Assembly (NCBI RefSeq): GCF_900114375.1
Contig: NZ_FOSV01000011.1
Span: 1-64,000, forward strand
From: Methylorubrum salsuginis
Lineage (GTDB): Bacteria > Pseudomonadota > Alphaproteobacteria > Rhizobiales > Beijerinckiaceae
Reading direction: 5' to 3'
DNA length: 64,000 bases
Shown here: piece after piece, positions 27,168 through 36,485 of the stretch
Layout: the number at the start of each line of letters is the position of its first letter
Position numbering within the stretch: the stretch's first letter is position 1
Notes under the pieces: generated by a model
Told to the model about the DNA's origin: nothing
Databases searched by the model: none
Seen by the model: only the letters and a program-made list of their open reading frames with translations
Translations under genes and position numbers: made by a program

Positions 27168-27317
27168 TCACTCGTTCGCTGCTGCCGCCGGGGGGCCGGC
27201 ACCGGGGGCTCAGGCACCGGGCGCCCGTCCTCAGGAATCGGCCCTTCCGGCATGGCGTCCGCCGGGCGATCCGTGCATCAGGAGGGCACACCATCAATCG
27301 GCCGAAAGGAAGGCATG

Positions 27318-27785
27318 ATGCCCCTCGCACCCGGCGAACCCGCGCCCGATTTCACCCTACCTGGAGCGGGCGGCGAGACCGTCAGCCTCGCGGCCTTACG
27401 CGGTCACACGATCGTGCTCTATTTCTACCCCAAGGACGACACCAGCGGCTGCACGCTCGAAGCCCAGGGCTTCAACGAAGCCCAGGACGCGTTCTCGGCG
27501 GCCGGGGCGAAGGTGATCGGCGTCTCGCCCGATTCGGTGAAGAGCCACGACAAGTTCCGCGCCAAGTACGGCCTCACCTTCCCGCTCGCATCCGACGAGG
27601 CGAAGTCGATGCTCGAGGCCTACGGCGTCTGGGTCGAGAAGAGCATGTACGGCCGCAAGTATATGGGCGTGGAGCGCACCACCCTGCTGATCGACCGCGA
27701 CGGAAACATCGCGAAGGTGTGGCCGAAGGTGAAGGTGCCCGGCCATGTCGAGGAGGTGCTGGAGGCCGCCAAGGCGCTGGGCTGA
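27318..27785 (+). CDS. bcp: Peroxiredoxin, Bcp/PrxQ family
   Basis: 155 residues, thioredoxin fold. GEPAPDFTLPGAGGETVSLAALRG precedes the peroxidatic-Cys loop YPKDDTSGCTLEAQGF. The position five residues after that Cys, where two-Cys Bcp has the resolving Cys, is Gln. So this is a 1-Cys-type Bcp that must be reduced by an external thiol. Later GVSPDSVKSHDKFRAKYGLTFPLASD is typical. AAAGGAAGG lies upstream of tandem ATGs at 27315 and 27318; the second has better spacing. Confidence 0.93.
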   Translation: MPLAPGEPAPDFTLPGAGGETVSLAALRGHTIVLYFYPKDDTSGCTLEAQGFNEAQDAFSAAGAKVIGVSPDSVKSHDKFRAKYGLTFPLASDEAKSMLEAYGVWVEKSMYGRKYMGVERTTLLIDRDGNIAKVWPKVKVPGHVEEVLEAAKALG

Positions 27786-27915
27786 GGGGCGGTCTTCCCG
27801 GCGCCTCGGTTTTTTTTCGAAAGGCGGCGGCCCCGTTCGGCGCCGAATCTGCGACCGAAGTCTTCCTTAACCTTAATCGGGTGTGATGGCGGGCGTCCCC
27901 GGAAGCGGTCGCCTC

Positions 27916-29091
27916 ATGCCCTCACCCGCCCAGCGCAGCCCGAAGCCCGTCCCCCGGCCCCGCCTCGTGGCGGCTCTCGGGCTCGGGCTGGCGCTCACCA
28001 GCGCCTGGGCGGGGGCTTCGAGCTACTACCTGATCTTCCACGACGAGGTGCTGGCCCGCTTCGTCTCCCGCCAGAGCGCGATCCAATACACCTACGAGGA
28101 GCGGATCGACACGCTCCAGCGGGCGCTCGACCGCGCGGGCGCCGACCAGGCCGCCACCCGCGGCGGCATCGAGGCCAAGCTCACGACCCTGGCCGAGCGG
28201 CAGGCGCTGATCGAGCGGCGCCAGGGCATCCTCGCCGGGCTCCCCGGTGCCGCCGCCGAGATCGACCTGTCCGTGACGGGCTCGATTTCCGCCGCCGAAC
28301 CTCCGATGCCGGCACCGCCGCGGACGCTGAAGCCGTTCCCGACGCCGGAACTGCGCATGCGGTCCGACGATCGCGCCGAGACCGCCGACAGCCCCCTCGC
28401 CGGCCGGCTGGCCCGCATCGAACGGGCGCTGGACCGGATGGCGGCGAGCCAAGCCCGCGCCGTGTCCCGCGTCGCCCAGGCGGCCGGGCGCAGTGCCGAC
28501 CGCTTTCGCGATCTCATCGCCCGCACCGGTCTGAGTCCCGCCCGGTTCGAGCCGACGGTGGGGGGAATCGGCGGTCCGCTGGTGCCGCTCTCGGGCGACG
28601 CGTTCGAGGCGGGTCTCGCCGAGGCGCGGCGCCAGATCGAGGAGGAGACCCATCTGCGCCGGGTCGCCGACGCCCTCCCCTTCCGCCAGCCCCTGCCGGG
28701 CGACCTCGCGTATACCAGCAGCTTCGGCACGCGGCTCGATCCGTTCACCCGGGCGGCCGCGCTCCATACCGGCGTCGACATGCGCGCCGAGACCGGGGCG
28801 CCCGCCCGCGCCACCGCGGCCGGCCGGGTGACCGCGGCAGAGTATGCCGGCGGCTACGGCAACATGGTCGAGGTCGACCACGGCCGCGGTCTCGTCACCC
28901 GCTACGCCCATCTCTCGGGCTACGCCGTCGCCGTCGGCCAGCGGGTCGAGGCGGGGAGCGTCGTCGGCTTCGTCGGCTCCACCGGCCGCTCGACGGGGAG
29001 CCACCTGCACTACGAGACCCGCATCGACGGCGAGCCGGTCGATCCGCAGCGATTCTTACGCGCGGGGGCGGAGTTGGTGTTTTCGGATTAA
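27916..29091 (+). CDS. M23 family (LytM-type) metallopeptidase
   Basis: A membrane-anchored cell-wall endopeptidase, ~391 residues. An N-terminal anchor (LVAALGLGLALTSAWAGASSYYLIF, within the first ~45) is followed by coiled-coil segments (YEERIDTLQRALDRAG, LTTLAERQALIERRQ). The C-terminal M23 domain has SSFGTRLDPFTRAAALHTGVDMRAETGAP (Zn-binding H-x3-D) and GSTGRSTGSHLHYETRIDG (HxH). All zinc ligands are present, so it is probably active rather than an EnvC-like activator. Start uncertain: ATG 27916 has GGAAG upstream; GTG 27883/ATG 27886 are also in frame. Confidence 0.9.
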   Translation: MPSPAQRSPKPVPRPRLVAALGLGLALTSAWAGASSYYLIFHDEVLARFVSRQSAIQYTYEERIDTLQRALDRAGADQAATRGGIEAKLTTLAERQALIERRQGILAGLPGAAAEIDLSVTGSISAAEPPMPAPPRTLKPFPTPELRMRSDDRAETADSPLAGRLARIERALDRMAASQARAVSRVAQAAGRSADRFRDLIARTGLSPARFEPTVGGIGGPLVPLSGDAFEAGLAEARRQIEEETHLRRVADALPFRQPLPGDLAYTSSFGTRLDPFTRAAALHTGVDMRAETGAPARATAAGRVTAAEYAGGYGNMVEVDHGRGLVTRYAHLSGYAVAVGQRVEAGSVVGFVGSTGRSTGSHLHYETRIDGEPVDPQRFLRAGAELVFSD

Positions 29092-29123
29092 AAAAGAGCG
29101 GCCCCGGTTTCCGCCGGGGCCGC
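29090..29123 (-). terminator. Rho-independent terminator of prfB
   Basis: On the minus strand, a 10-bp GC stem (arms 29114-29123 and 29098-29107, loop of 6) is followed by ctcTTTTTT. It begins 8 bp after the prfB stop. The T-run is on the minus-strand side, so it serves prfB, though it also sits right after the M23 gene stop. Confidence 0.85.
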
Positions 29124-29130
29124 CGATCCG

Positions 29131-30259
29131 TCAGTCGATGTCGGAGACCTCTTCCCCGCCCCCGTAGACGCGCTGCGCCAGGGAGGCTTCCATGAAGGGG
29201 TCGAGGTCGCCGTCCAGCACCTCGTCCGGGTCGGTGGACTGCGTGCCCGTCCGAAGGTCCTTCACGAGCTGGTACGGCTGCAGCACGTAGGATCGGATCT
29301 GGTGGCCCCAGCCGATATCGGTCTTGGAGGCGGCTTCAGCGTTGGCCTTCTCCTCGCGCTTCTTCAGCTCGGCCTCGTAGAGGCGGGCACGCAGCATGTT
29401 CCAGGCGGTGGCCCGGTTCTTGTGCTGCGAGCGCTCCTGCTGACACGCCACGACGATGCCGGTCGGGTTGTGCGTGATGCGCACCGCCGAATCGGTCGTG
29501 TTGACGTGCTGGCCGCCCGCGCCCGACGACCGGTAGGTGTCGATGCGGCAGTCCGATTCCTTGATCTCGATCTCGATCCGGTCGTCGACCACCGGATAGA
29601 CCCACACGCTCGCGAAGCTGGTGTGGCGCCGCGCATTGGAATCGTAGGGCGAGATGCGCACCAGCCGGTGCACGCCGGATTCGGTCTTGAGCCAACCGTA
29701 GGCGTTGTGGCCCTTGATCAAGAGCGTAGCGCCCTTGATCCCGGCCTCTTCGCCGTCGGTCATCTCGACGATCTCGACCTTGAACTTCCGCCGCTCGGCC
29801 CACCGATAATACATGCGGTGGAGCATGTTGGCCCAGTCCTGGCTCTCGGTGCCGCCCGCGCCCGCATGGACTTCGAGATAGGTGTCGAAGCCGTCGGCCT
29901 CGCCCGAGAGCAGCGTCTCGACCTGACGGCTCGCGGCCTCCTTTTCGACGGCGCGGATGCCCGCTTCGCCCTCGGCGATGGAGGCCTGATCGCCCTCCAT
30001 CTCGCCGAGTTCGATCAGCGTCGCGGCGTCCTCGAGATCCTGCTCGAGCTTGCGGATGGCGGTGACGGCCTCGTCGAGCTGCTGGCGCTCGCGCATGACT
30101 TTTTGCGCGGCCTCGGCATCGTTCCAGAGGTCGGGGTTCTCGGACGCGGCATTCAGCTCCGCGAGGCGTTTATCAACGGTATCCCAGTCAAAGATGCCTC
30201 CTCAGCAGCCCTATAGACTGCTTGGCGGCATCCGAGGCCTGTTCGATCTCGGCGCGCAT
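29131..30259 (-). CDS. prfB: Peptide chain release factor 2 (programmed +1 frameshift)
   Basis: RF2 reads UGA and UAA. The first 23 codons (ATG 30257-30259, [23 protein letters not shown]) end at TGA 30188-30190. The main frame resumes one base later with [14 protein letters not shown]. Joined, they give 375 residues, the normal RF2 length. The stop-codon motif SPF region and GGQ loop are present ([17 protein letters not shown]). The frameshift lets RF2 regulate its own synthesis. A reading that starts at the first ATG of the main frame (30096) would lose the N-terminus. Confidence 0.96.
30187..30202 (-). promoter_or_regulatory. RF2 programmed frameshift site
   Basis: Minus strand: AGGAGG (30202-30197), CAT, CTT, TGA, C. 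The internal Shine-Dalgarno-like AGGAGG is exactly 3 nt from the CTT slip codon, and the stop is TGA followed by C. This is the same geometry as the E. coli prfB site (AGGGGG-UAU-CUU-UGA-C). Confidence 0.95.
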
Positions 30260-30332
30260 CTGGTGTGGAACTCGTGTGTGTGAGCCGCGGGTGATACCGG
30301 GCGTGCCCGACCCTTTAACCCAAGCGCCCGCC

Positions 30333-30719
30333 ATGGTCGATGCCGGAACCCGCCGCCCTGCCCTGATCCTCGCGGTCGCCGCCGTGATCGCGATGGGGCT
30401 GGCCGTGCGGCTCGTGCCGCTCGGGCTTCCCGCGGGTGTGGTGAAGTATGCCGGCTCCACGCTGTGGGGCGCGATGGTCTACGGACTGATCGCCTGCCTG
30501 CGGCCGGACGCGGTTGTGCGGCGCCTCGCGCTCGTCGCCCTCGTCATTGCGGCGACGGTCGAGTTCTTCCGCCTCGTCCACGCGCCCTGGCTCGACGCCT
30601 TCCGGCTGACGCTGGCCGGGCAGCTGTTGCTAGGGCGGCTTTTCTCGCTTTGGAATCTGGTGGCGTATGCCGTTGGGATCGCAGTTGCAGCGGGCCTCGA
30701 CGCTGCGACCCGGCGATGA
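30333..30719 (+). CDS. DUF2809 family membrane protein
   Basis: 128 residues with four predicted membrane helices (PALILAVAAVIAMGLAVRL, GSTLWGAMVYGLIACL, LALVALVIAATVEFFRLV, LWNLVAYAVGIAVAAGL). The motif KYAGSTLWGAMVYGL and EFFRLVHAPWLDAFR--LAGQLLLGRLFSLWNL are characteristic of DUF2809. Function unknown. Start ATG 30333 follows from the N-terminal helix position. Divergent from prfB by ~70 bp. Its stop codon is embedded in a hairpin. Confidence 0.85.
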   Translation: MVDAGTRRPALILAVAAVIAMGLAVRLVPLGLPAGVVKYAGSTLWGAMVYGLIACLRPDAVVRRLALVALVIAATVEFFRLVHAPWLDAFRLTLAGQLLLGRLFSLWNLVAYAVGIAVAAGLDAATRR

Positions 30720-30746
30720 CGGCGAGAGAAACTCGCACCGTCATCG
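30714..30746. terminator. Hairpin over the DUF2809 stop codon
   Basis: CGATGACGG (30714-30722) pairs with CCGTCATCG (30738-30746), with an inner CGAG/CTCG pair, around an AGAAA loop. The TGA stop of the upstream gene lies in the left arm. The following bases (cgaggcggagccgaagcgatccag) resemble a dispersed Rhizobiales repeat, so the structure may be part of a repeat rather than a dedicated terminator. Confidence 0.5.
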
Positions 30747-30809
30747 CGAGGCGGAGCCGAAGCGATCCAGAGCGCCACGGCTCGGAGTGAGGCGAACGCG
30801 GCGTGAGCC

Positions 30810-32504
30810 TTACGCCGCCTTCCGCCCCTCCAGGAACGCCGCGTGCTCCGCCACGAGCCCACCGCTCAGCGCCTTCTCGATCAGCGCCCGCGTGCCCGCC
30901 ACCCCGTACAGTGCGATGAACGAGCCGAAGCGCGGCCCCTGCGCCTCGCCGAACAGCACGTTGTAGATCGAGGCAAACCACGTCTTCGATACGCCGGGGC
31001 GCCCGTCCGGGCTCTTGGCCTTGCCGGAGAGATCGGGGAAGTGGCGCCGGCCCACCTCGTAGACCGCCGCCTGCAGGGCCTCCGGATCGGTCGAGCCCTC
31101 GTGCTCGGCGAGCGTCTGCGAGAGGTCGCGGAGCGCCGCGGCCTCCTCCTCGGTCGGGGCGCGGTACTGCTTCTGCGGGCGCACGAAGTCGCGGTAATAG
31201 GCGAGCGCGCGGGTCACGAGGGCGGCGAGCCGCGGATGCGTCTGCGGGCCGACATTCGGGGCGTAGCGGCGGATGAAGCCCCACAGCACCGTCTCGTCCT
31301 CGGCGTTGGCCACCGCCACGAGGTTGAGGAGCATGCCGAAGGAGAGCGTGGTGCCGGCCTCGTCGATGGCCTCCGGCGCCGGCGGGTTGCCCCCGTGCAG
31401 GTGCCAGACGGGATTGCCGAGCCGGTGCTTGGCTTCCTGGCCGGGGAAGCGCCCCAAAAAATTGTCGTACTCATCGACGTGGCGCGGGATCACGTCGAAG
31501 AACAGGCGCTTGGCCTCGCGCGGCTTGTTGTACATGAACAGCGCGAGCGATTCCGGCGTGGCATAGGTCAGCCACTCGTCGATCGTCAGGCCATTGCCCT
31601 TCGACTTCGAGATCTTCTGGCCCTTCTCGTCGAGGAAGAGTTCGTAGTTGAAGCCCTCCGGCGGCTCGGCGCCCAGCGCCCGGGCGATCTGACCCGAGAG
31701 CTTGACCGAATCGATCAGGTCCTTGCCGGCCATCTCGTAATCGACGCCGAGCGCGACCCAGCGCATCGCCCAATCGGGCTTCCATTGCAGCTTGACGTGG
31801 CCGCCGGTCACCGGGGTCTCGTAGGCCTCGCCCGTGCCCGGATCGCGCCAGACGATAGTGCCGGAGGCCGGCCGCACCTCGTCGATCGCCACCTGCATCA
31901 CGTGGCCGGTGACCGGATGGATCGGCAGGAACGGCGAGTAGGAGGCCGAACGCTCGGCCCGCAGCGAGGGCAGCATGATCGCCATCACGGCCTCGTAGCG
32001 CTCCAGCACGAGGCGCAGCGCGTCATCGAACACGCCCGAGCGGTAGCATTCGGTGGCCGAGCGGAACTCGTATTCGAAGCCGAAGGCGTCGAGGAAGCGG
32101 CGCAGCTCGGCGTTGTTGTGGGCGCCGAAGCTGTCATGCGTGCCGAACGGGTCCGGCACCTTGGTCAGCGGCAGGTTGAGGGCGCCCGCCAGCAGCTCGC
32201 GGTTCGGCACGTTGTCCGGGACCTTGCGCAGGCCGTCCATGTCGTCGGAGAAAGCGATCAGCCGGGTCGGCACCGCGTCCTTGGTCAGCACGCGGAAGGC
32301 GTGGCGCACCATCGAGGTCCGGGCGACCTCGCCGAAGGTGCCGATATGCGGCAGGCCCGAGGGGCCGTAGCCGGTCTCGAACAACACTTCCGCCTTCGGC
32401 TTCTTCTCCAGCCGCGCCACGAGCTTGCGCGCCTCCTCGAACGGCCAGGCGGCGGCGGAGGCGGCGGCCTCCAGGATGTCGGGATCGAGCTGGGGGGCGG
32501 ACAT
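30810..32504 (-). CDS. lysS: Lysine--tRNA ligase, class I
   Basis: 564 residues. A class I LysRS, the archaeal-type enzyme that replaces class II LysRS in most alphaproteobacteria. The HIGH-equivalent is [15 protein letters not shown] near residue 50. The KMSKS-equivalent is [18 protein letters not shown] near 290. [25 protein letters not shown] is a strongly conserved stretch. The only class II LysRS-like gene in the window is epmA, which modifies EF-P instead. Start ATG 32502-32504. Confidence 0.96.
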   Translation of the reverse strand: MSAPQLDPDILEAAASAAAWPFEEARKLVARLEKKPKAEVLFETGYGPSGLPHIGTFGEVARTSMVRHAFRVLTKDAVPTRLIAFSDDMDGLRKVPDNVPNRELLAGALNLPLTKVPDPFGTHDSFGAHNNAELRRFLDAFGFEYEFRSATECYRSGVFDDALRLVLERYEAVMAIMLPSLRAERSASYSPFLPIHPVTGHVMQVAIDEVRPASGTIVWRDPGTGEAYETPVTGGHVKLQWKPDWAMRWVALGVDYEMAGKDLIDSVKLSGQIARALGAEPPEGFNYELFLDEKGQKISKSKGNGLTIDEWLTYATPESLALFMYNKPREAKRLFFDVIPRHVDEYDNFLGRFPGQEAKHRLGNPVWHLHGGNPPAPEAIDEAGTTLSFGMLLNLVAVANAEDETVLWGFIRRYAPNVGPQTHPRLAALVTRALAYYRDFVRPQKQYRAPTEEEAAALRDLSQTLAEHEGSTDPEALQAAVYEVGRRHFPDLSGKAKSPDGRPGVSKTWFASIYNVLFGEAQGPRFGSFIALYGVAGTRALIEKALSGGLVAEHAAFLEGRKAA

Positions 32505-32615
32505 TTCTCGGGAAGCGGCTTTTTTCAGTCGGGAACGGGCGTCGGACCGGGGTCGGACGCGAAGGGCGGCACCCTATGGAGGGGCGCCCCGTGGGTCAAC
32601 GCGAGGACGGGCGCA

Positions 32616-33545
32616 TCAGCCTCGACCCAGCACCATCAACCAGCCCACCGTCGTCCCCGCGGCGGCAAGCGTCGAGACCAGCACGGCGGCGGCCACGAGA
32701 CCCTGTTCGGTGCGGTAGCGGGCGGCCAGCAGGTAGGCGTTGATGCCCACCGGCATCGCGGCGAACAAAGTCGCGACGCCGGCATAGGCCGGCGGCATCG
32801 TGAAGACGTGGAAGGCCATGAGGTAGACCGCGAGCGGGTGCAGCCCGAGCTTCAGGGCCGCCACCACGCTGGCGCCGGGCAGATCGTGCAGCACCCGGTA
32901 GCGGGTCAGCCCGGCGCCCAGGGCGATCAGTGCGCAGGTCGAGGCGGTGCCGGCCAGCCCATCGACCAGCGTCTTGGGGATGCCGGAGAACGAGAGGCCG
33001 AACGCCTTCATCGCACCGCCGACGAGCAGCGCCAGAAAGATCGGGTTCTTGGCGAGCACCAGACCGAGCGCCTTGAGGCGCTGGCCGAGCGGGCGCCCGC
33101 TCTCCGATTCGATCATGAAGGTCGCCGCCCCCATCATCAGGGGGAGATGGACGGCGAGCAGCATGAACAGCGGGAACGCCCCGGCCTCGCCATAGGCCTG
33201 GAAGATCATCGGTACGCCGACGAAGACGGTGTTCGATTGGCTCGCGGCGAATCCGTGCAGGATCGCGCCCTTGCGCTCGACGCCCTCGTATTGCCGACCG
33301 ATCAGCGAGCCCGCGGCCCAGGCGAGGGCGGCCCCGCCGAAATAGCTCGCCCAAAACCCCCAGGCGACCTCGCCCGAGAGCCCCGGTCGGGTCAGCGTCG
33401 CGACGATCAGCGCCGGGACGGCGAGCGCGAAGACGTATTCCGACAGGCCGTCGCCGACGCGCTCGGAGATCAGCCCGGACAGCGAGGCCAGCCAGCCGAC
33501 GACCACGAGCCCGAAGATCGGAAGGATGAGGGTAAGCGCCGTCAT
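32616..33545 (-). CDS. AEC family transporter (auxin-efflux-carrier-like)
   Basis: 309 residues with ~10 membrane helices in the AEC pattern. The first is MTALTLILPIFGLVVVGWLASL. FALAVPALIVATL, SQSNTVFVGVPMIFQAYG and NPIFLALLVGGAMKAFGL carry the conserved N-P and Q-S-N motifs of the family. MPVGINAYLLAARYRTEQ is the conserved C-terminal element. Substrates of bacterial members are organic or amino acids (malonate, malate); none can be chosen here. Start ATG 33543-33545. Confidence 0.9.
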   Translation of the reverse strand: MTALTLILPIFGLVVVGWLASLSGLISERVGDGLSEYVFALAVPALIVATLTRPGLSGEVAWGFWASYFGGAALAWAAGSLIGRQYEGVERKGAILHGFAASQSNTVFVGVPMIFQAYGEAGAFPLFMLLAVHLPLMMGAATFMIESESGRPLGQRLKALGLVLAKNPIFLALLVGGAMKAFGLSFSGIPKTLVDGLAGTASTCALIALGAGLTRYRVLHDLPGASVVAALKLGLHPLAVYLMAFHVFTMPPAYAGVATLFAAMPVGINAYLLAARYRTEQGLVAAAVLVSTLAAAGTTVGWLMVLGRG

Positions 33546-33576
33546 CGGCCGCCAGGAGCCCGAATCGCCCAAACGA

Positions 33577-33617
33577 CGAAGGCCACCGGAGGCGTCTCAC
33601 GCCCGCGGTGGCCTTCG
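33577..33617. terminator. 12-bp-stem hairpin after rpmB
   Basis: CGAAGGCCACCG (33577-33588) and CGGTGGCCTTCG (33606-33617) are perfect complements with a 17-nt loop. It lies 40 bp downstream of the rpmB stop on the minus strand and is followed there by a short TTT. Probable terminator separating rpmB from the AEC transporter. Confidence 0.6.
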
Positions 33618-33657
33618 GAACACGGTCGAGGCTTGGGCCCGGTCGAGCCCAAGGGCC

Positions 33658-33963
33658 TTACGCGGCGGCGGGCGCCGCGGTCTCGGCGAGCTTCTTCTCG
33701 ATGTCGCGCTTGAGCAGCCGAGCGGTCTGCGACAGCTCGATCTCGCGGGCCTTCACGAGGAAGGCGTCGAGGCCGCCGCGGTGCTCGACCGAGCGCAGCG
33801 CGTGGGCGGTCACGCGGAGGCGAACGCGGCGGTTGAGGGCATCCGACTGCAGCGTAACGTTGCAGAGGTTCGGCAGGAACCGGCACTTGGTCTTCCGGTT
33901 CGAGTGGCTCACGAGGTGGCCGACCTGGACGGCCTTGCCCGTGAGTTCGCAGCGACGCGACAT
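33658..33963 (-). CDS. rpmB: 50S ribosomal protein L28
   Basis: 101 residues, the longer alphaproteobacterial L28 form. [33 protein letters not shown] is the L28 signature (R-RC-LTGK--Q-G-NVSHSN-KTKR-F-PN), followed by [22 protein letters not shown] and a basic, Ala-rich tail. Start ATG 33961-33963. It is monocistronic between the AEC transporter and a TPR lipoprotein. Confidence 0.97.
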   Translation of the reverse strand: MSRRCELTGKAVQVGHLVSHSNRKTKCRFLPNLCNVTLQSDALNRRVRLRVTAHALRSVEHRGGLDAFLVKAREIELSQTARLLKRDIEKKLAETAAPAAA

Positions 33964-34172
33964 CGTTACAGTCCTGTCAACGTTTGGCCGGGTCTCGGCG
34001 CTTTGGTATCCGGCAAAGCCGCACGGCTCTCGCGCCGCGGGCGTCGAACCCACGCGTCAATCGATTGCGGCGGAGTCCTATGGGAGTGGCGAGCCTATAG
34101 GGGAGGCGCGCCGGATTCGTCAAGATCAGGCTGCGGCCTATCGGTGCCGCTCGCCGAGAAAGTGCCGCCGGC

Positions 34173-34994
34173 TCAACGCGCCGGCTGGAGTCCGGCCGTC
34201 CGCGCCGGCTTGAGGCCCGCCGGGCGGCCCGACATCGCCCGCAGCGATTGCACGTTGGCCGCGGCTTCCGCCGGGCCGAGATCCTGGCGCAGCACCGTCT
34301 CGGCCTCGTCGTAGCGACCCTTGAGCCCCAGCACCAGGGCGAGGTTCTGGCGCACCCGCGCGTCGGCCCGGGGCTGGGCGGCGGCGCGGCGCAGGGTCTC
34401 CTCGGCGGCGTCGAGGCGGCGCGACAGCGCGTAGGACAGGCCGAGATTCGACAGGATGCGCGGCTCTTCGGGGGCGATCTTCAGCGCCGCCTCGTAGAGG
34501 CCCTGGGCGCGGGCATGGTCGCCGGTCTGGTCGGCCACCATCCCCTGCGCCGAGAGCACGCGCCAATCGGGTTGGGCCGGGCTATGAGCGTTCTGGAGAA
34601 CCTCGTTGGCCTCCTGATAGCGGCCGGCCTCGGCCAGCGTCTTGCCGTAGGCGGCGAGCACCGCCTTGTCCTTCGGGTTGCGGAGCGCCGCCTGCTGCAG
34701 CACCGCGGCAGCCTGCGACCGCTGATCGGTCGCCCGCAGGGCGTCGGCGTAGCGCATGGCGGCGCGCACGTCGTTGGGATCGGAATTGTAGCGGGCCGCC
34801 AGCCCCTCGACGTCGGGCCGCGTCGCGGCGGGCGGTCGGGACGGACCGAACAGCGAGGCGCCGATCGAGCCGGTGGTCTCGGGCGAGCGCGACTGGCAGG
34901 CCGAGGCCGCCAAGCCGATCAGGGCGGCGGCGATCAGGCGCCGGGAGCGGACGGTCCGGATCGCGCTTTCCGTTGCAACGACGGTCCGTGTCAT
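34173..34994 (-). CDS. TPR-repeat lipoprotein (TadD-like)
   Basis: 273 residues. A signal peptide with a lipobox-like AASACQS (Cys ~residue 33) follows a basic N-terminus. Three or more TPR units are visible: ALRNPKDKAVLAAYGKTLAEAGRYQEANEVLQNA, DHARAQGLYEAALKIAPEEPRILSNLGLSYALSRRLDAAEETLRRAA, and VRQNLALVLGLKGRYDEAETVLRQDLGP. This layout is that of TadD of Flp/Tad pilus systems, but no tad genes are nearby, so it may be a stand-alone TPR lipoprotein. Start ATG 34992-34994. Confidence 0.8.
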   Translation of the reverse strand: MTRTVVATESAIRTVRSRRLIAAALIGLAASACQSRSPETTGSIGASLFGPSRPPAATRPDVEGLAARYNSDPNDVRAAMRYADALRATDQRSQAAAVLQQAALRNPKDKAVLAAYGKTLAEAGRYQEANEVLQNAHSPAQPDWRVLSAQGMVADQTGDHARAQGLYEAALKIAPEEPRILSNLGLSYALSRRLDAAEETLRRAAAQPRADARVRQNLALVLGLKGRYDEAETVLRQDLGPAEAAANVQSLRAMSGRPAGLKPARTAGLQPAR

Positions 34995-35093
34995 CTCGCC
35001 TCTCCACTCCACCGGCCGGCCTGCGCTTGCGCCTCGCCGACCCTTGGGGTGATAGAGAATTAACCCTAATCACCGGTTAAGCCCTCGCCCCGC

Positions 35094-36479
35094 ATGACCT
35101 CTGCGCTCCTCGCCCCCGGCACCGACGCCATCCCGGTCCACCTCGTCACCGAGTCCGGATGGGCGGCCCTGGAGGCGGAGCTGACGCCGCTCCAGCGGGG
35201 TTTCGCCAAGGCGAGCGGTTTCGCGCCGAAGGCGGGACGCCTCGCGCTCCTGCCCGCCGAGGACGGGGCGCTCGCCCGCGTGCTGCTCGGCCTCGGCGAT
35301 CCCGCTTCGGCAACGTTCGACCGCTTCCTGGCCGGCAAGCTGCCGGCTGCGCTCCCCGCGGGTGACTACCGCCTGGAGCCGGCCGAGGGGATCGACCCGG
35401 CCGAGGCGGCGCTCGCCTGGCTGCTCGGTGCCTACCGGTTCGAGCGCTATCGCAAGCCCGGTGCGGAGCGGCCCCGGCTCGTCGCGCCCGGCGGCGTCGA
35501 TGGAACGCGTCTCACCCGGATCGCGGCGGCGGTCGCGCATGGGCGCGACCTCGTCAACACGCCCTCGAACGATCTCGGTCCCGCCGAGATCGAGGCGGCG
35601 ATCCGCGACGTGGCCGCGTGCTTCGGCGCCACGGTCGCTGTGGTCGCGGGCGAGGAACTGCGGAAGGAATTTCCGCTGGTCCACGCGGTCGGCGCCGCCT
35701 CGCCGCGGGCCCCGCGGCTGATCGACCTGACCTGGGGGCCGGCGGACGCACCCCGCGTCACCCTCGTCGGCAAGGGCGTGGTGTTCGACACCGGAGGGCT
35801 CGACATCAAGCCGTCCGCCGGCATGCTGCTGATGAAGAAGGACATGGGCGGGGCCGCCGCCGCGCTCGCCGCCGCCGAGATGATCATGGGCGACGCGCTG
35901 CCCGTGCGGCTGCGGCTGATCGTGCCGAGCGTCGAGAACGCGATCGCGGGCGAGGCCTTCCGGCCCGGCGACGTGATCCGCTCGCGCGCCGGCCTCACGG
36001 TCGAGATCGGCAACACCGACGCGGAGGGCCGCCTGATCCTCGCCGACGCGCTGAGCTTCGCCGAATCGGACGAACCGGAACTGCTGATCGATTTCGCGAC
36101 CCTGACGGGCGCCGCCCGCGTGGCGCTCGGCCCCGACCTGCCGGCCTTCTTCACCGGAGACGAGGGGCTGGCCGCGAGCGTCGCCGAGGCGGGGGCTGCG
36201 GTGAACGATCCGGTCTGGCGCCTGCCGCTGCACGCGCCCTACGCCAGCGGGCTCGACTCGAAAGTGGCCGACCTCAACAACGTTTCCGGCGGCCCGTTCG
36301 CGGGCGCCATCACCGCCGCCCTGTTCCTGCGCCGCTTCGCCCCGAAGACGAAGGCGCATGTCCATTTCGATCTCTACGGTTGGAACCCTTCGACCAAACC
36401 CGGTCGACCCGAGGGGGGCGAGGTGCAGACGGCCCGTCTCGTCCACGCGCTGGTGGCCAAGCGCTACGGACAGGCCTGA
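35094..36479 (+). CDS. Leucyl aminopeptidase family (M17) protein
   Basis: 461 residues. The C-terminal M17 catalytic domain has GKGVVFDTGGLDIKPSAGMLLMKKDMGGAA (metal-binding Lys and Asp), the signature NTDAEGRLILADAL, and TLTGAARVALG. The ~150-residue N-terminal macro-like domain is divergent. It releases N-terminal residues from peptides. The short spacing to the following convergent GST gene is 6 bp. The group often annotated as PepB/LAP-like in alphaproteobacteria fits best. Confidence 0.93.
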   Translation: MTSALLAPGTDAIPVHLVTESGWAALEAELTPLQRGFAKASGFAPKAGRLALLPAEDGALARVLLGLGDPASATFDRFLAGKLPAALPAGDYRLEPAEGIDPAEAALAWLLGAYRFERYRKPGAERPRLVAPGGVDGTRLTRIAAAVAHGRDLVNTPSNDLGPAEIEAAIRDVAACFGATVAVVAGEELRKEFPLVHAVGAASPRAPRLIDLTWGPADAPRVTLVGKGVVFDTGGLDIKPSAGMLLMKKDMGGAAAALAAAEMIMGDALPVRLRLIVPSVENAIAGEAFRPGDVIRSRAGLTVEIGNTDAEGRLILADALSFAESDEPELLIDFATLTGAARVALGPDLPAFFTGDEGLAASVAEAGAAVNDPVWRLPLHAPYASGLDSKVADLNNVSGGPFAGAITAALFLRRFAPKTKAHVHFDLYGWNPSTKPGRPEGGEVQTARLVHALVAKRYGQA

Positions 36480-36485
36480 TCCGGC

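Noticed and set aside
25608..27317. N-terminal extension of Bcp antisense to the AsmA-like gene
   Set aside because: Bcp begins at ATG 27318 with a ribosome-binding site; the upstream part is shadow sequence.
30843..33713. 956-codon plus-strand frame opposite lysS and the AEC transporter
   Set aside because: Antisense shadow with His/Arg/Gly-rich low-information sequence crossing two unrelated genes.
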